Positions 1-11,814 of a stretch of DNA of 64,000 nucleotides are shown piece after piece. The notes beneath the pieces are model-generated. The model ran no database searches, had not been told where the DNA came from, and saw only the letters and a program-made list of their open reading frames with translations. A program made the translations under genes and the position numbers. The stretch is from contig NC_088926.1 in the NCBI RefSeq assembly GCF_038396675.1, positions 24,057,001-24,121,000 on the forward strand, read 5' to 3'. The number at the start of each line of letters is the position of its first letter. The first letter of the stretch is position 1. The stretch comes from Hydra vulgaris. Lineage: Eukaryota; Cnidaria; Hydrozoa; Anthoathecata; Hydridae.

Positions 1-51
1 CAATTTTTTTCAGCCAATCGTTATCGCAATAATTAAGATCTTCCTATATTT

Positions 52-667
52 ATGAACAGTGATGTACTCGATGAGTCACCTACTCTTCATCTTCTAGGAT
101 TAACTCTTACTTCCAGTCTTTCTTGGAAACCATATATCAAATCGGTTGCAAAATTAGCATCTGCTAAGGTTGCATCTCTTTATCGAGCTCGCCATTTTCT
201 TACTCTGGATTCTAATCTCTATCTCTATAAATCTCAAATCCGGTCTTGTATGGAATACTGATGATGCCCTTTCTCTTTTAGACAAGGTGCAAAAACGCAT
301 TGTAAACATAGTTGGACCTGCTCTTGCAGCCAACCTTCAACCATTATCACATCGTCGTAATGTTGCTTCTCTTTCTCTTTTCTACAAATACTATAATGGG
401 CACTGCTCTAAAGAGCTAGCGTCTCTTATGCCATCTACTAAAATTTATTCTCGTGTTACTCGTCATTCAATTAAGTGTCATCCTTTTTGTGTGACTGTTC
501 CTAATTGCTCCAAAAACGCTTATTCGTCTAGTTTTTTTCCTCGAACATCAGTTCTTTGGAATTCGCTTCCTTCATCTTGCTTTCCTGATTCATATAATTT
601 GCAATCTTTTAAATCGTCCGTCAATCGTTATCTTGCTCTACAATCTTCATCTTTTCTCTTACAGTAA
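52..667 (+). pseudogene. LINE reverse transcriptase C-terminal region, frameshifted
   Basis: Two overlapping reading frames cover the end of a LINE ORF2. The first (52-261) carries LHLLGLTLTSSLSWKPYIKS and ends at SCMEY, the usual start of the segment after the RT palm. The second frame resumes with DALSLLDKVQKRIVNI and continues to 667 through the LWNSLPSSCF block found at the ends of many LINE ORF2 proteins. Comparison with the copy at 43188-43465, which keeps YCHICSGSSNDALSLL, shows that roughly ten codons were deleted at about 258-262, shifting the frame. No catalytic residues lie in the retained part. It cannot encode an active enzyme. Confidence 0.8.
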
Positions 668-721
668 CTTCCAACTTTAATTAGTGGCTGCTTGCAGCCT
701 TGTTGGAAGCGAAGATGTTTA

Positions 722-724
<3 letters not shown>

Positions 725-755
<31 letters not shown>
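725..755. repeat. (TA)n tract at LINE tail
   Basis: A run of about 15 TA units directly follows the LINE 3' UTR and is probably its terminal repeat. Confidence 0.85.
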
Positions 756-758
<3 letters not shown>

Positions 759-2950
759 AAAATAATGATAAATGAAGAAAAATAGTTATAATATAGTTTA
801 TTATTATGGAAATATTTAATATAGATAAATCGTTAAAAATAGCAATATCAATATTATTAAAATAATAATGATAAATATAACAATAATAAATATAACAGTA
901 AAAAATAGTAATAAAATTATTACTACTATAAAATCATTATTACCACCATAAAATGAAACTTACAAAAATAATAATAAATATAAAAGATAATGGTATATGA
1001 AAATAGTAATAATAACAACAAGACAAATAAAAAGAATAATAAAGTAGTAATTTAATAGCAATTATAATAGATTTATTTAATATTCTTTAAATGATTATTA
1101 AAACAAAATTTTTAAGTTTTGTTTTCTATTTAAATAAAGAAAGATACTAACAAAAGGGCTTTTTATGATGTTTTTGATTTGTTCCAATGGGAATTGTTTT
1201 GTAATGAAAAGCTTGCCATAATTGATTGTTTTAAAAAGAAATGGGTATAATTGATCATTTTCAGTATTTGCTGTGTAATATTTATGTATCTCCCACGTTT
1301 TAATAAAAAAGTTAATGAAAGAACTGAGTAGATTATTCTGGAGATAATCAACACAAAAGACTTTTTTAAGCTTAACGAGATAATGAGATTTGAGTAATTT
1401 CAGCTTAGAAATTTTTTTTTGGTATTGAATCCAAATCGTAAAATGTCATAATTCTTATGGATAAACGTGATAGTTCCATGATAAGTTTTTATTGATTTTT
1501 ATTGATATGGTACGGATTTATTTATATGTTTAGACAAAAAATATTCTTTTACCAATAATTCTAATATTCATATCAATTTTTTTTTTTTTTTTTTCATTTT
1601 TCATTTAATGAGACATTATAATTCTTTGCATAAGTAATAGATACTCAAATAGCGCCAATAACAAAATTTCTTTTCATTTTAATTACTATGCATAAAATCT
1701 AAATTTTCCTAAGAAATTAAGGTTTGTGTTAATAAATTAACCAAGTGTTGTTCTGATTTAAAAAGTTGCAAATAAACATGTAACCCGCTGAATTGTTTGA
1801 AATGTTGGATAAAGATGCTCTTTATGTATTATTTTGAGTATATAGCCCTAGTCAAAGTGGAATAGTTATATAATCAAATAGTAATTAAAACTGTCAAAAG
1901 CGTTTATTAAAAACAATTATTTAAAAACAAAGGTACAATAAAAAGTTTTTTTTAACAGGACTATTTTATATTATTTATCTAGTGTTTCAGAGTAATGAAG
2001 GGCAAGATGAGCACTCGTTTATCTAATACGGCCCATGTAACAATACGGCCCATGTAACAAGATTTGAAAAGAGAACAAGATTTTTTGAAGTCTTCTAACA
2101 TCCTATGATAATTCAAAAAATATAAGTTGCAAAACTGCAATGATTAGATTTCTAGAGATTATTTATTGGCAACACGTTCACTGTCACATTTTTTACTGTA
2201 ACCAACACCTACACTGTAACATTTCCCCCCGCCTAGTAGGGCAAAATGAGACAGTGAAGGTGTTGGTTAAAATGAGATTATTTTTAAGAATTTGTCCAAG
2301 GTAAACAAACCAGATTTAATATTTAGATTTAATATTAATTTAATATTTAATTTAAGATTAATATAACAAATCAGTATTTTATTATGTATATTATTCATAC
2401 TAAAACAACCTATAATTTGATATTAAAAATTGAAAATGAAAAAAAAAACTATACATTATACAGGAATAAATTCAACAAGGTGCTTTTTTTAATGCCTATA
2501 AGTTTGCAAATTTACTCACTCTATATTGCTATTTATTTATACTCTATATTCACATAGCAAGAACAAAATAAAAATATTAGCAACAAAAAGAAATGTAGTT
2601 TTTTATATAATTACGTTTTTTATATATTTTAATTTAATTTGTTATAAGTTTGTTTTTGATTTTGAAATACTAATCCTTAACTAGATTGACATGCTAATTT
2701 TGTGGTCGTCGATAAATTTCGTAATGCTCTCGAGTGGTTTCGTGACGAGTCATACGGGATTCGTTACTAAAGTGTTACTAAAATGGTCGAAATTTGCGTG
2801 ACGTAATTTTTAGACGACCCCTTTACAATGTTAAATCGATTGCTAAATTTAACATTGCTTAAGTTAAAATTATAAATAAATTTTAACCAAAATTAAAAAC
2901 ACTAGTTCATTTGACGTTTTATACATTTTTGTAACATTTTTTTTTTGTAG
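756..2950. other. AT-rich non-coding; intron or intergenic upstream of the RS-like exon
   Basis: I see no convincing coding exon. The stretch is AT-rich with poly(A)/poly(T) runs. A 17-bp unit (AATACGGCCCATGTAAC) is tandemly duplicated at about 2026-2059. Because the next coding block starts at a splice acceptor, at least the right part should be intron of that gene. Confidence 0.5.
2200..2268. repeat. Inverted repeat, 18-bp arms
   Basis: AACCAACACCTACACTGT (2200-2217) is repeated in inverted form at 2251-2268 with one mismatch, separated by 33 bases. It could be the core of a small MITE. No flanking duplication was identified. Confidence 0.6.
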
Positions 2951-3470
2951 GAGAAAAAGCTCGCCAAAAAAACGTCGTGATGATATAGATTTGCTGCGTC
3001 GTAATGACAAACATGCGGTACGCAGTGATAATGATAGAGAGATTAAACGTCGTGATAATAGTGATTTTTTACGTGGCGAGGAAAGAAATTCAAAAAACCG
3101 TTATAATATGACACGTCGTGATAAGCATGATAAAGATTTATCTCGTCATAATAGTGAAATTGAAAATAAAAGAACGAAAGAATATGACCAAAAAGTTGAA
3201 GAAGTTAACAAAAAAGAAGATAGAAGTAGAAACTCATCAAAAAGAAGACACCACGAAGATGATTATCATGAAAATAAAAAAAGTAAAAATGACACGTCAC
3301 GAGATCGCGAAGTATCAACTGAACTTTCTTATCAAAGAAGAAAAGGAGAAGACAGAGATTATATTGATAAATACAAGAAAAGTAAGGATTTAGAGAAGAC
3401 GAAAAATAAGGATTTAGAGTCACCACGAAGAAGGCGATCCGGCGATAAACATTTAACGCGATCACGATGA
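2951..3470 (+). CDS. Terminal exon of an Arg/Ser/Asp-rich, splicing-factor-like protein
   Basis: The exon is entered through a strong acceptor, a T-rich tract ending TTTTTTTTTTGTAG at 2950. It then stays open for 173 codons to TGA at 3468-3470. It starts RKSSPKKRRDDIDLLRR and ends SPRRRRSGDKHLTRSR. In between, almost every residue is Arg, Lys, Asp, Glu, Ser or Asn, with many RRD, RSR and RDR clusters. Such low-complexity mixed-charge RS/RD tails occur in nuclear pre-mRNA splicing and processing proteins, where they mediate phosphorylation-dependent interactions. I cannot name the gene, because the folded domains lie in upstream exons that are not recognisable here. The reading frame begins at the acceptor, not at an internal TTG or ATG. 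Candidate AATAAA signals lie near 3686 and 3890. Confidence 0.7.
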
Positions 3471-4236
3471 ATATAAACAACTGATCTGAGCATGATTGAA
3501 AAAATATTACTGCCACATCAATGAAAAGCGCAGCACCACAAGTCCGTAAATTTTAAAAAAATGTGGACATTAATAAGAATGCCGTTATTTTTGATAAAAA
3601 CACACCATTAAAAGTTATAATTACTGTTTTGAAACAGGATCATTCAATAACTAATTAAATATAAATGCTAAAATAATTATTAAATAAAAATGACAAATGA
3701 GTGTAGAAAATAACCTTTGTTGTTTTTCAGCTTTTAAATAATATTATACAGTAGTTAATTTTTGGTGTAATGTAATAATAGCGTTGCCGATATTTTGTCA
3801 GTTTTTATTGCGCCTCGTTTTAAAAGCTTGGGGAGAAAAATATTTGTTTAAAAGGTTTATGGACGAAGTTTAATAAATCTGGCATTAAATAAAATAAAGG
3901 TTGCATTGAATTGTATGCTGTGAACTACGATGTTTCTTCACAGCACACAGTGCTACATTGACCGCCAGGTTTTGTGTCCGCCCACTCTGAAATTTTTTTG
4001 TTCCCTATAAAGATACCTGCCAAATATTTATATACATATATTTATATATACATAATTTGTATATACATATTTATATATTTAGGTTCTTTATATAAAAGTG
4101 CTGCATTTTTTCAATTTAGAGAAACAACAATATAACTGTTTAGAGACAAAGTTCTTCAAGTTTTATCACAAAGTTCATTATTTGTACACGAAAATTAATA
4201 AATTAATCAAAAGTATTAAAAAAAGTTGATTTCCTT
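3471..4236. other. 3' UTR and AT-rich spacer
   Basis: This stretch holds the presumed 3' UTR of the RS-like exon, with TTAAATAAAA near 3683 as a possible poly(A) signal. AT-rich DNA with TATA/TACATA runs at 4025-4085 follows, up to the Tc1 element. I see no gene. Confidence 0.4.
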
Positions 4237-4289
4237 CTGGACAAAGCAAGTGCAACTCGACAAAATGTTGACCAAGCTGTATTTCGCTA

Positions 4290-5313
4290 TCAATATTTCG
4301 TGGCGAATCCTTTGTTGTCGATCACAGCCTTGCATCTTCGAGGCACAAATTCGATCAGGTGATCAATGAAACTTTGTGGAATCGCTGCCCAGGCCTTTTG
4401 GATTTGTTTAAACTGTTTATCCTTATTACGAACACCTTCACGATTAATTCTGCGGTTGACGATCTCCCACAGGTTCTCGAGGGTTGAGATCCGGAGATTG
4501 AGGCGCCCAATCCATCACCGATAGGTGGTTGTCTTGAAACCACTGCTTGACTACTTTTGCAGTGTGTTTCGGATCGTTGTCTTGCTGAAAAACCCATTTT
4601 ATTGGCATAGTTCATCCAGCATGAGGTAACATAACATCTTTCAGGATATTTTTATACATGAAACGGTACATTATTCCATCGTTTCGATGTATTGGACCCA
4701 GACCGTTAGCAGAAAAACACCCCCAGACCATTATATTGCCTCCACCATCCTTCACGGTCTTATGGCAGTAACGTAAATCGAGGCGTTTTCCGGCCGGTCG
4801 GTGTACACGGCATATGCCATCGCTCCCAATGATGTTGAACATCAATTCATCACTGAACAGGACAGTTCGCCATTTCTGCACATTCCAGTCAATATGAGAT
4901 GTAGTAAACAGGAGTCTTTTCTTCTGGTTTTTTAGTGAAATCAGCAGTTTCTTTGCAGGGCGTCGAGAAAACAATCCGGCTTCAACAGCACGTCGTCTGA
5001 TTGTTCGGTCCGATACAGGCAGCTCTAATTGCTTTTGTATCTCGACTAATGATATCCAGGGATCCTACTTGACGGATCTGACGATCATAGAATCCTCTCT
5101 AGAGCTGGTGGAACGCGGTCTTCCACCTTTGTTATCTGCTGCCAACCTCCCCGTAGAACGATATTTAGAACATAGTCTTGATACGGTCCATTTTTTCACG
5201 CGATATTTATCACTAATACTTTTTTGTGACATTCCACTTACGTAATCGCCAATAATTTTCTTTCTTAGTTCCAATCCAAGACTGTCGGGAGCCATTTTTG
5301 CACTTGAAGTCAT
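4290..5313 (-). pseudogene. Tc1-like transposase, frameshifted
   Basis: The product would cut and join transposon ends. The N-terminus at 5313-5065 has a paired-like helix-turn-helix (SQKSISDKYRVKKWTVSRL) followed by the GRPR hook motif. The middle block at 4974-4612 has the first catalytic Asp in LFSDELMFN and the glycine-rich GGGNIMVWGCFSANG. The last block has [12 protein letters not shown] with the second Asp, then [10 protein letters not shown], which precedes the third acidic residue. The frame breaks at least near 5060, near 4612, and within the DLNP-to-ENLW segment near 4485, where a base or two is missing. The C-terminus runs to a stop at 4290. The start could be the Met at 5313 or a second Met five codons later. 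Confidence 0.85.
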
Positions 5314-5570
5314 AAAAATAAATAATCACGCTTCTCAAGGCTTACCGTCTTACATTTACTTTGTGATGATACAATAATGCTCTGTGGAACACAACGTCTT
5401 GGTTGGATGTGGACTGCATTAATGTAATGAAACACTTGTTGTATTTCACTTCTTGTATTGATGTTCTTCGATAAAACACTTTGATAAAACTCACTTCGAT
5501 AAACTGTCTTGATAATACTGACTGATTGACTTCCATATACTGACTGAATTACATGTCGATTTACATGTCT

Positions 5571-5731
5571 CTTATATAGTAAAATGAACCTGTGTGAACC
5601 TGTTCTAGAAGATTCTAGATGCTTCTTTTCGATGCTTCTGGAAGCTTCTGGATGCGTCTGGATGCTTCTGAATGTTTCTGGATATTTCTGGGTGCTACTG
5701 GATGCTTCCAGATGCTTCTTCTGGAAGCTTC
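5571..5731 (-). promoter_or_regulatory. TATA box with heat-shock-element array upstream of Tc1 transposase
   Basis: Read on the minus strand, TATATAAG (5578-5571) is a near-consensus TATA box. Immediately upstream lie three good heat-shock elements built of alternating TTC and GAA every five bases. They are TTCTAGAAGATTCTAGA (5603-5619), TTCTGGAAGCTTCTGGA (5636-5652) and TTCTGGAAGCTTC (5719-5731). They are joined by a degenerate 10-bp repeat of the type TTCTGGATGC. The nearest element is about 25 bp from the TATA box, the arrangement of hsp70-type promoters. Transcription would start near 5545, with a roughly 230-base leader before the transposase. HSF binding is inference from the motif. Confidence 0.7.
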
Positions 5732-6030
5732 TAAATACTTCCTTTAATTAATAAAAAAACGTCCGTGACGTTGACACGGACCAGACTTAAGAAAATGAAA
5801 CAAACCAAAAAAGTTGCACTTGTTTTGTCCGCTGCAAAATAGCACTTGTCAACGAAATTCTGCCTGTGTGCTGCCACCTGTCAGCTGATTGCTCATGTCA
5901 TGGCATGCTATGACTCCAGACTCCTGAACTGTTTGCTGTGGTAGTATAGTTCGTTTCGTTTTTAAGACATGTAAAATTAGGAACACTTTTTAGCATTGTT
6001 CGATGTTGCTTGCAAATGTCTTGTCCAATA

Positions 6031-6205
<175 letters not shown>

Positions 6206-6487
6206 TTTATAGTTTGTTGTCTTTGGGAAGAGCGGAAGGAAAAAAGTGATTCTTACGCCAACACATACGTCACTTTTAATTACTTTTGACTTTCGTCCAA
6301 CGATTGCGTGTTAATTTAATTACAAATAAATCGTTTTTAAAAAAAACTACAAAAACGCAAATTTAATTGACCAGAATGTTTTAAAAACATTCTGAATGTT
6401 TTTAACAATATAAACAATGTTTTTATTTTTATTTTTTTTAATAAAATGTTTTTATTTTTATCTTTTTTACTGTAAATCATGCGCGAA

Positions 6488-6652
6488 GTGTTGCTACATC
6501 GACTATCTTATAGCCTGACTCGCAAGGGAGTGCTGCTACATCGACTGACAAGTAGCCTGACCTGCAAGGGAGTGCTGCTACATCTACTATCTTTTAGCCT
6601 GACCCGCAAGGCAGTGTTGCTACATCGACTGAGGGTTTGGTTGGGGCAGGAA
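6488..6652. repeat. 42-bp minisatellite, nearly four copies
   Basis: Units start at 6488, 6530, 6572 and 6614 (partial). Each begins GTGYTGCTACATC and contains TAGCCTGACYYGCAAGG. The 42-bp length keeps one frame open, giving a fake repeat protein with LLHRL units. The block is richer in G+C than its surroundings and sits between two (AT)n tracts. Confidence 0.9.
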
Positions 6653-6752
6653 GTCTCTCAATTAATAAAAAAAAATAATTTCGGTCTTGCATTTTAATTT
6701 TTACTTTTTGTCAACAAAATATGGAAAAATCTTTCGGACAACATCTACGGGT

Positions 6753-6754
<2 letters not shown>

Positions 6755-6843
<89 letters not shown>
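6755..6843. repeat. (TA)n microsatellite, 89 bp
   Basis: This is an uninterrupted TA dinucleotide array. Confidence 0.98.
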
Positions 6844-6845
<2 letters not shown>

Positions 6846-7603
6846 CGAGAAAAATTTGAAATATTTACTTAGTTGTATCAAGAAAATTTACAAATTACTA
6901 AATCCAAACATGAAAATAAGTACCTTTTAAAAAATTATAAAAGCAAATGACCAGACTAAAATTATCCTAATTCTAAAGAATCTTTTCATGATTAACTTTT
7001 TAATTTTAATGTAGTTGATTGCACTTCCTGGTGGCAAAATAACTACAGTTATTACAGAGTTAATTATAACAATTCTCAATTTCCTGTGAAATATATATTT
7101 TCTATAATTTGAATTTTTTGGTTGAAGATTTTAAATGACGGCGTATATGAAGTACTTTTTTCAGTTAAAATTTCATTCATATAGTCAAATACTTTTGCGG
7201 TCAAAAGTGGTCCAGTAATTTGAGGCTTGAAATGCATTGTTCACTATGTATATTATCAGTATAAACTTGGTTTATAATCCGCGGATGTCCGCATGTCTCT
7301 AATAATGAATTTTTACAACTTAAATAATCTATTAAATTTTTGTATTGAGCTTTAGGTTCTTTTTTTATTTGGATTACTTATTAGTTTTATGAAATATAAA
7401 ATAGAACTGCCCAAAAACACCTAAATTTAGTATTTGGATGTTTAATTTTTTAAATGCATTAAATAATTTTCAATTCGACTGCCACATAAATATTAGTCTA
7501 GTTTAAAACTTTGATGTTTTAAGAAAGTTAAGCTATTAACTACGCAAAATGATTCAATAGCCAGGCATTTCATGAGTCACTATCAACCAAATAAAAAATA
7601 GTA

Positions 7604-7695
7604 CCAAAAATAAAACTTATGTCACCATTGAAACCACAATCCTTAAACTAGTTAACTGTGCAAAAATAGTCCTTAAATTTTTATTATATGACGAG
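7604..7695 (+). repeat. Left terminal inverted repeat
   Basis: This is the inverted copy of 11723-11814, with about six mismatches in 92 bases. Confidence 0.85.
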
Positions 7696-7803
7696 TTATT
7701 AGTTTTGTCCAGTAAACGTGAATTCTGAACACTTGCAAGTTATTTCAAATAACGAGCAGTATTGAATCATTAATTGTTAAATAATGAAATAAGTAAACCC
7801 ATT

Positions 7804-9356
7804 TTCCAAATATTCAACTCTTCAATAATTACAGGAATTGTACCCGATCATTTAAAAATAGCTAAAATTATTCCTATTTATAAATCCTTAGAAACTTCCT
7901 CCTTAAATAATTATAGACCAATTTAATCCTTCCCGTATTTTCAAAACTCCTCGAACGATTAATCTACAATCGTTTATATAAATACCTAATCACAAACAAA
8001 ATCCTGATTGAAAACTAATATGGTTTTCAAACTCAGCACTCGACAGAGAATGCCATTGTAGACCTCACCAACAAGGTTAGTGAATCAAGCTATGAAAAGA
8101 AATTCGTATTAGGAATCTTTGTAGAATTGTCAAAAGCGTTCGACACAATAGATCATGAAACCTTACGAAAAAAAAATCGAAAAATACGAATTAAAAAACC
8201 AAACACAGCAGTGGTTCAAAAGTTACCTGTATAACAGTGTGTTATGACAGATGATAATTACCATACTAAATTATTAAAATTAACCTGCGGTGTTCCCCAA
8301 GGTTCGATTCTTGCTCCTCTTTTGTTCCTAATCTATATTAACGACCGTCCAAAAGTTTCTTGCAAACTTGAGTTTATAGTGTTTGAGACACAACAAGTTT
8401 ATTTTACTCTTCGACAAACATCAAGGATCTGTATGATAATGTAAACATAGAACTCCAAAAATTAAATATAAGGTTTAAAAAAGATTAGTTATCCCTAAAC
8501 ATAGAAAAAACAAAATACACTATTTCATTTAAACCAGCAAAGAAACACATTACCAAACATTCTACCCTCTCTAAAAATATAATTTATAATAATTGAGAGA
8601 ACTCATGAAACTAAGTTTTTAGGAGTTACAATTGATGAAAATTTATCTAGGAAAGCTTACATAAATGCTTTAAACACTAAAATATCAAAAAAACATAGGT
8701 CTACTTTATAAGGCCAGACCTATGTTGTCACAACGTAATTTAAAACTTATATATTTCTTATTTATACATAGCTACCTCATATTTGCGAATATGGCTTGGG
8801 CGAGTTCGCATGTAACCAAATTGAACATTTTATATTAAAGTCAGAAACACGCTGAACCCTTATTTAAAGAAATGAATGTACTTTATATTTATTAAATTAA
8901 CATTTACCAAGATATATTGTTTATGCTAAAATTTAAATTAGGTCAAGTACCAAATCATTTTTTAAATAACTTTTTTATAAATAACGTTAATAAATATAAC
9001 ACAAGAGAGACAGAAAACTTTATTACACCCTTCAAAAAAGCAAAACTTTCCCAGTTCTCAATTTCATATTGGGGTCCTTATTTATACAACAAACTAGTAA
9101 CTAAAAATAAATCCATTTGCAATCCACGTAATCATATTCTCTGAAAACAAAGTTTAAAATTCTGAGACTGAATTTAAACAAATACTATGAATTTTTCTAA
9201 GTATAAAATAAATTTTCTCTATATTAATTTACATATATATCAACTACAAAGTCAACTGACTCGTTTATGTGTATTATCTAAATGACTCTCACCTTTTTTA
9301 AACAATACATTTAAAAAGTTGTTTATTTCACGCATACACACACACATACACACACA

Positions 9357-9420
<64 letters not shown>
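7804..9420 (+). mobile_element. Decayed LINE (ORF2 RT fragment with (CA)n tail)
   Basis: This is a 5'-truncated non-LTR retrotransposon. Reading across several frameshifts, the RT fingers region gives TGIVPDHLKIAKIIPIYKS and NNYRPI. Next come the palm A-like segment with LSKAFDTIDHETL (8110-8165) and the [20 protein letters not shown] block (8290-8345). The catalytic Y/FADD position is lost to a frameshift after LEFIVF. The C-terminal segment runs through 8917-9144. It ends after a 3' UTR in a (CA)n tract. The family resembles the CR1/Jockey-type RT seen at 44218-45469. It is clearly inactive. Confidence 0.8.
9332..9418. repeat. (CA)n microsatellite
   Basis: This CA dinucleotide array with three CAAA interruptions probably marks the 3' tail of the LINE before it. 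Confidence 0.95.
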
Positions 9421-9421
<1 letters not shown>

Positions 9422-11079
9422 CTTAATTTTTTTCTTAACAATTTTAGTTATTATGCTGCATCTTGTTATGTTTAATTTTTGAGCTTATTTTAAGTTTAAT
9501 TTTTATTATGAGTTTATTTTAATTTAAAGACTATCAAAATATAGTTGTACTTAACATCTAACTATATTTAACATAATCATAATATATACCAATCGTATTA
9601 TAAGGTTTCCGTGATAAGATCATTACGATTTTCTTGAAGTCCGGCCCATACTATTTAATTATAAATTTCATTATATACTTTGACTCACGAGACTTTTTAC
9701 TTCGTTAAGTAAAAGATTCTTTTAGTCGAACCGTTTCCCTTGATTCCTTGGAGATTCGAGTTACCGGTATTTTACTGTAATTTACATAATTTGAAGACAA
9801 AAAAGATATTTTAGGGTACGCATTCAAAAAAAAAAACAGTTGTTTGCTCACATTTAGCTAAATTGACAGTCTGGTTTTATGCCCATATTTCCTGGTACAA
9901 CACAATCTAATTTTTTCAGCAATATTTATAACTTTTCTTGCTTTAAATATTTTTAGACTATGATTCTCATAATCTTGAACTGGCTTTTATTAGGTCTATA
10001 TGTTTAACAACACAAGTATTAACTATTAAAAAATGGATAAGTTTTGTACGCATGTTTTAAATAGTATAAGATATATAATTATTAGGATAAATAATTAAAT
10101 AAAGCTTTTATCTTTCAGTAATTTTACAAATATACAAATTTTTCTGTCACTCATATTCAAAGCAAGAATGTCTAACTGCCCGAAAATCTTTTAGTCACTG
10201 TACTATTGGAATGAACTGAGATGGAACATCCTGCTCTAACAAGTCTAGTTTCTCCAATATACGCTTGGAGCTCTATTTCAACCAGATCCTAAACACAGTT
10301 ATTATTCTCTTTAAATAATTTTAAAGAAATGCACAAACTACTATTCAACTATATTCATATCTTAAAAAACAATTTCTTAAACACCGAGTTCCAAAGTTTT
10401 GCCAAACCTCTAAAAGTAAAGCTCCTTATACATTTACACCGCCCATTAAAAAATAAAGTCCTGGTGGAGGAATTCGATAAAATAACCCTAAAAATATTAA
10501 AAAGCATAAAAAAATGTTATCTGATTGATAAAATAATGTTGATTAGTTGATAAAACAATTTTTTTTTATTATTAGACATTATTAAACCTAATATTATGTA
10601 TTTATCTATCTATTTAGACATATTATTTAACGTATACCTTTTGTGAATAACATTATTATGTTGTTTCCTTTCTTTTATGTCTTCTCCATTCGCAAAATCA
10701 AAGTACTGTTGATCTGTAATTATTAAAGATGTCTAATTCTTAATTGATCTCTATTTATTAAGGATATCTAAATAATCATTTTCGATAAACTCTGAAATTT
10801 ATATTATTACCAAGGCTTCTAAATATTCTCGACTTCCATTTCACCTTCACAGTATTTTCGACTATGAGAGCAAGTTCCTAAAACTGTTCGCTAACTTCAA
10901 ATCAAATAAAAGTAATTTTTTAGACCGTCTTATCAAGTAACTGAAACAGTTAATCAGGAACTTATTGAATGGAAATTTTTTTTTTTATAATTATGTTATT
11001 TTTGTCAATTTTTAGTTTTGTTAAAATTTACTATAAAATCTGTACAATAAAAAAATGATTTGAATAAAATACAAAGAAC

Positions 11080-11700
11080 GAAGTCTGTCAAGATTCAGCT
11101 GCTCAATAATCTTTCTGACATTGTTGTAATTTTCTGGTATATGTAATTTTGTAATTTGCTTGTATATTGCCACAATTGCCAAAAATTGAACTTTTTAAAC
11201 ACCGGTATCCAGACACTGATTTGTGAAAACAGGTGTCTCTTTTTCATCAATATGAAAAACAATAACACATATCTTTATAAACCTTCCTCTGGAACCTATT
11301 GACACTGGCACTGAAGTCTTATAAAGATCAAGTCCTTTGTTACTAATTATAAACTTATCAAAATCAGATGTGTCACTATAACAATATCTCTCCTAACCAA
11401 ACAACCACCTGATTCTTCAAACAAAACTTGTAGAACATTATAATTGGTCTTCATATTTTCATGTAGTTCTCTCACTCTTTTAAATATATTATTCTCAAGA
11501 ATACTTTGTCCCACGTCTTTCAGCTCGGAGCAAAAGAATTTAATTCTATTATCACTCAGATCAATTGCAACTTGTAACTGCATAATAGTTTCAAGAGATA
11601 TAGATGCTATCGTTCTGCGAAGAGTTTTGTTATCTGATACATCAACTTAAACTGTAGGTTTGTTTCCACCAGTTGAAAGTATCTTTTTCTTTTTGAGAAT
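11080..11700 (-). pseudogene. Decayed protein of the 7604-11814 transposon, family not recognised
   Basis: Starting just inside the right inverted repeat, the minus strand reads KKKKILSTGGNKPTV, then a stop. It continues as DNKTLRRTIASISLETIMQL and CSELKDVGQSILENNIFKR. After a frameshift near 11390 it gives SDTSDFDKFIISNKGLDLYK and SIGSRGRFIKICVIVFHIDE. The amino-acid composition and the continuity across frames argue for a real former coding sequence. Its position suggests it was the element's transposase. I see no diagnostic DDE motif and do not name a superfamily. Confidence 0.45.
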
Positions 11701-11722
11701 ATTATTTAATTATATTAATTAT

Positions 11723-11814
11723 CTCGTCATATAATAAAAATTTAAGAAACATTTTTGCACAGTTAGCTAATTTAAGGATTGCGGTTTCAATGGTGACATA
11801 AGTTTTATTTTTGG
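11723..11814 (-). repeat. Right terminal inverted repeat
   Basis: This is the inverted copy of 7604-7695. Confidence 0.85.

Larger units (their letters stand above)
1..755 (+). mobile_element. 3' end of a non-LTR retrotransposon (LINE)
   Basis: This is the 3' part of a LINE whose 5' part lies outside the window. It holds the C-terminal end of the reverse transcriptase ORF, a short 3' UTR after the stop near 667, and a terminal (TA)n tract at 725-755. A simple-repeat tail in place of poly(A) is typical of several CR1- and L2-like LINE groups. The motif KRIVNIVGPALAANLQPLS recurs in a second fragment at 43188-43465 on the minus strand, so this is a multicopy family. The clade is not certain. 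Confidence 0.8.
4237..5832 (-). mobile_element. Tc1/mariner-family DNA transposon with inverted ends
   Basis: A unit of about 1.6 kb, normal for Tc1 elements, is bounded by inverted repeats. CTGGACAAAGCAAGTGCAAC at 4237-4256 matches the complement of 5813-5832 at all but about three positions. It carries a transposase remnant on the minus strand and a promoter-like block at 5571-5731. TA target duplications are not obvious next to these repeats, so the true termini may lie a few bases outside. The copy is inactive because of frameshifts in the transposase. Confidence 0.85.
7604..11814 (-). mobile_element. DNA transposon with 92-bp terminal inverted repeats, invaded by a LINE
   Basis: The ends at 7604-7695 and 11723-11814 are inverted copies of each other, about 93% identical by eye. 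The outermost bases are CCAAAAATAAAACTTATGTC. Next to the right end a decayed coding sequence reads leftward (11700 to 11080), as expected for the element's own protein. A LINE with a (CA)n tail fills 7804-9420. Without it the element would be about 2.6 kb. I could not identify a target-site duplication or assign a superfamily. Confidence 0.65.

Noticed and set aside
5342-5536. Minus-strand 64-codon open frame upstream of the Tc1 transposase
   Set aside because: It lies in the presumed transcript leader between the TATA box and the transposase and has no recognisable motif.
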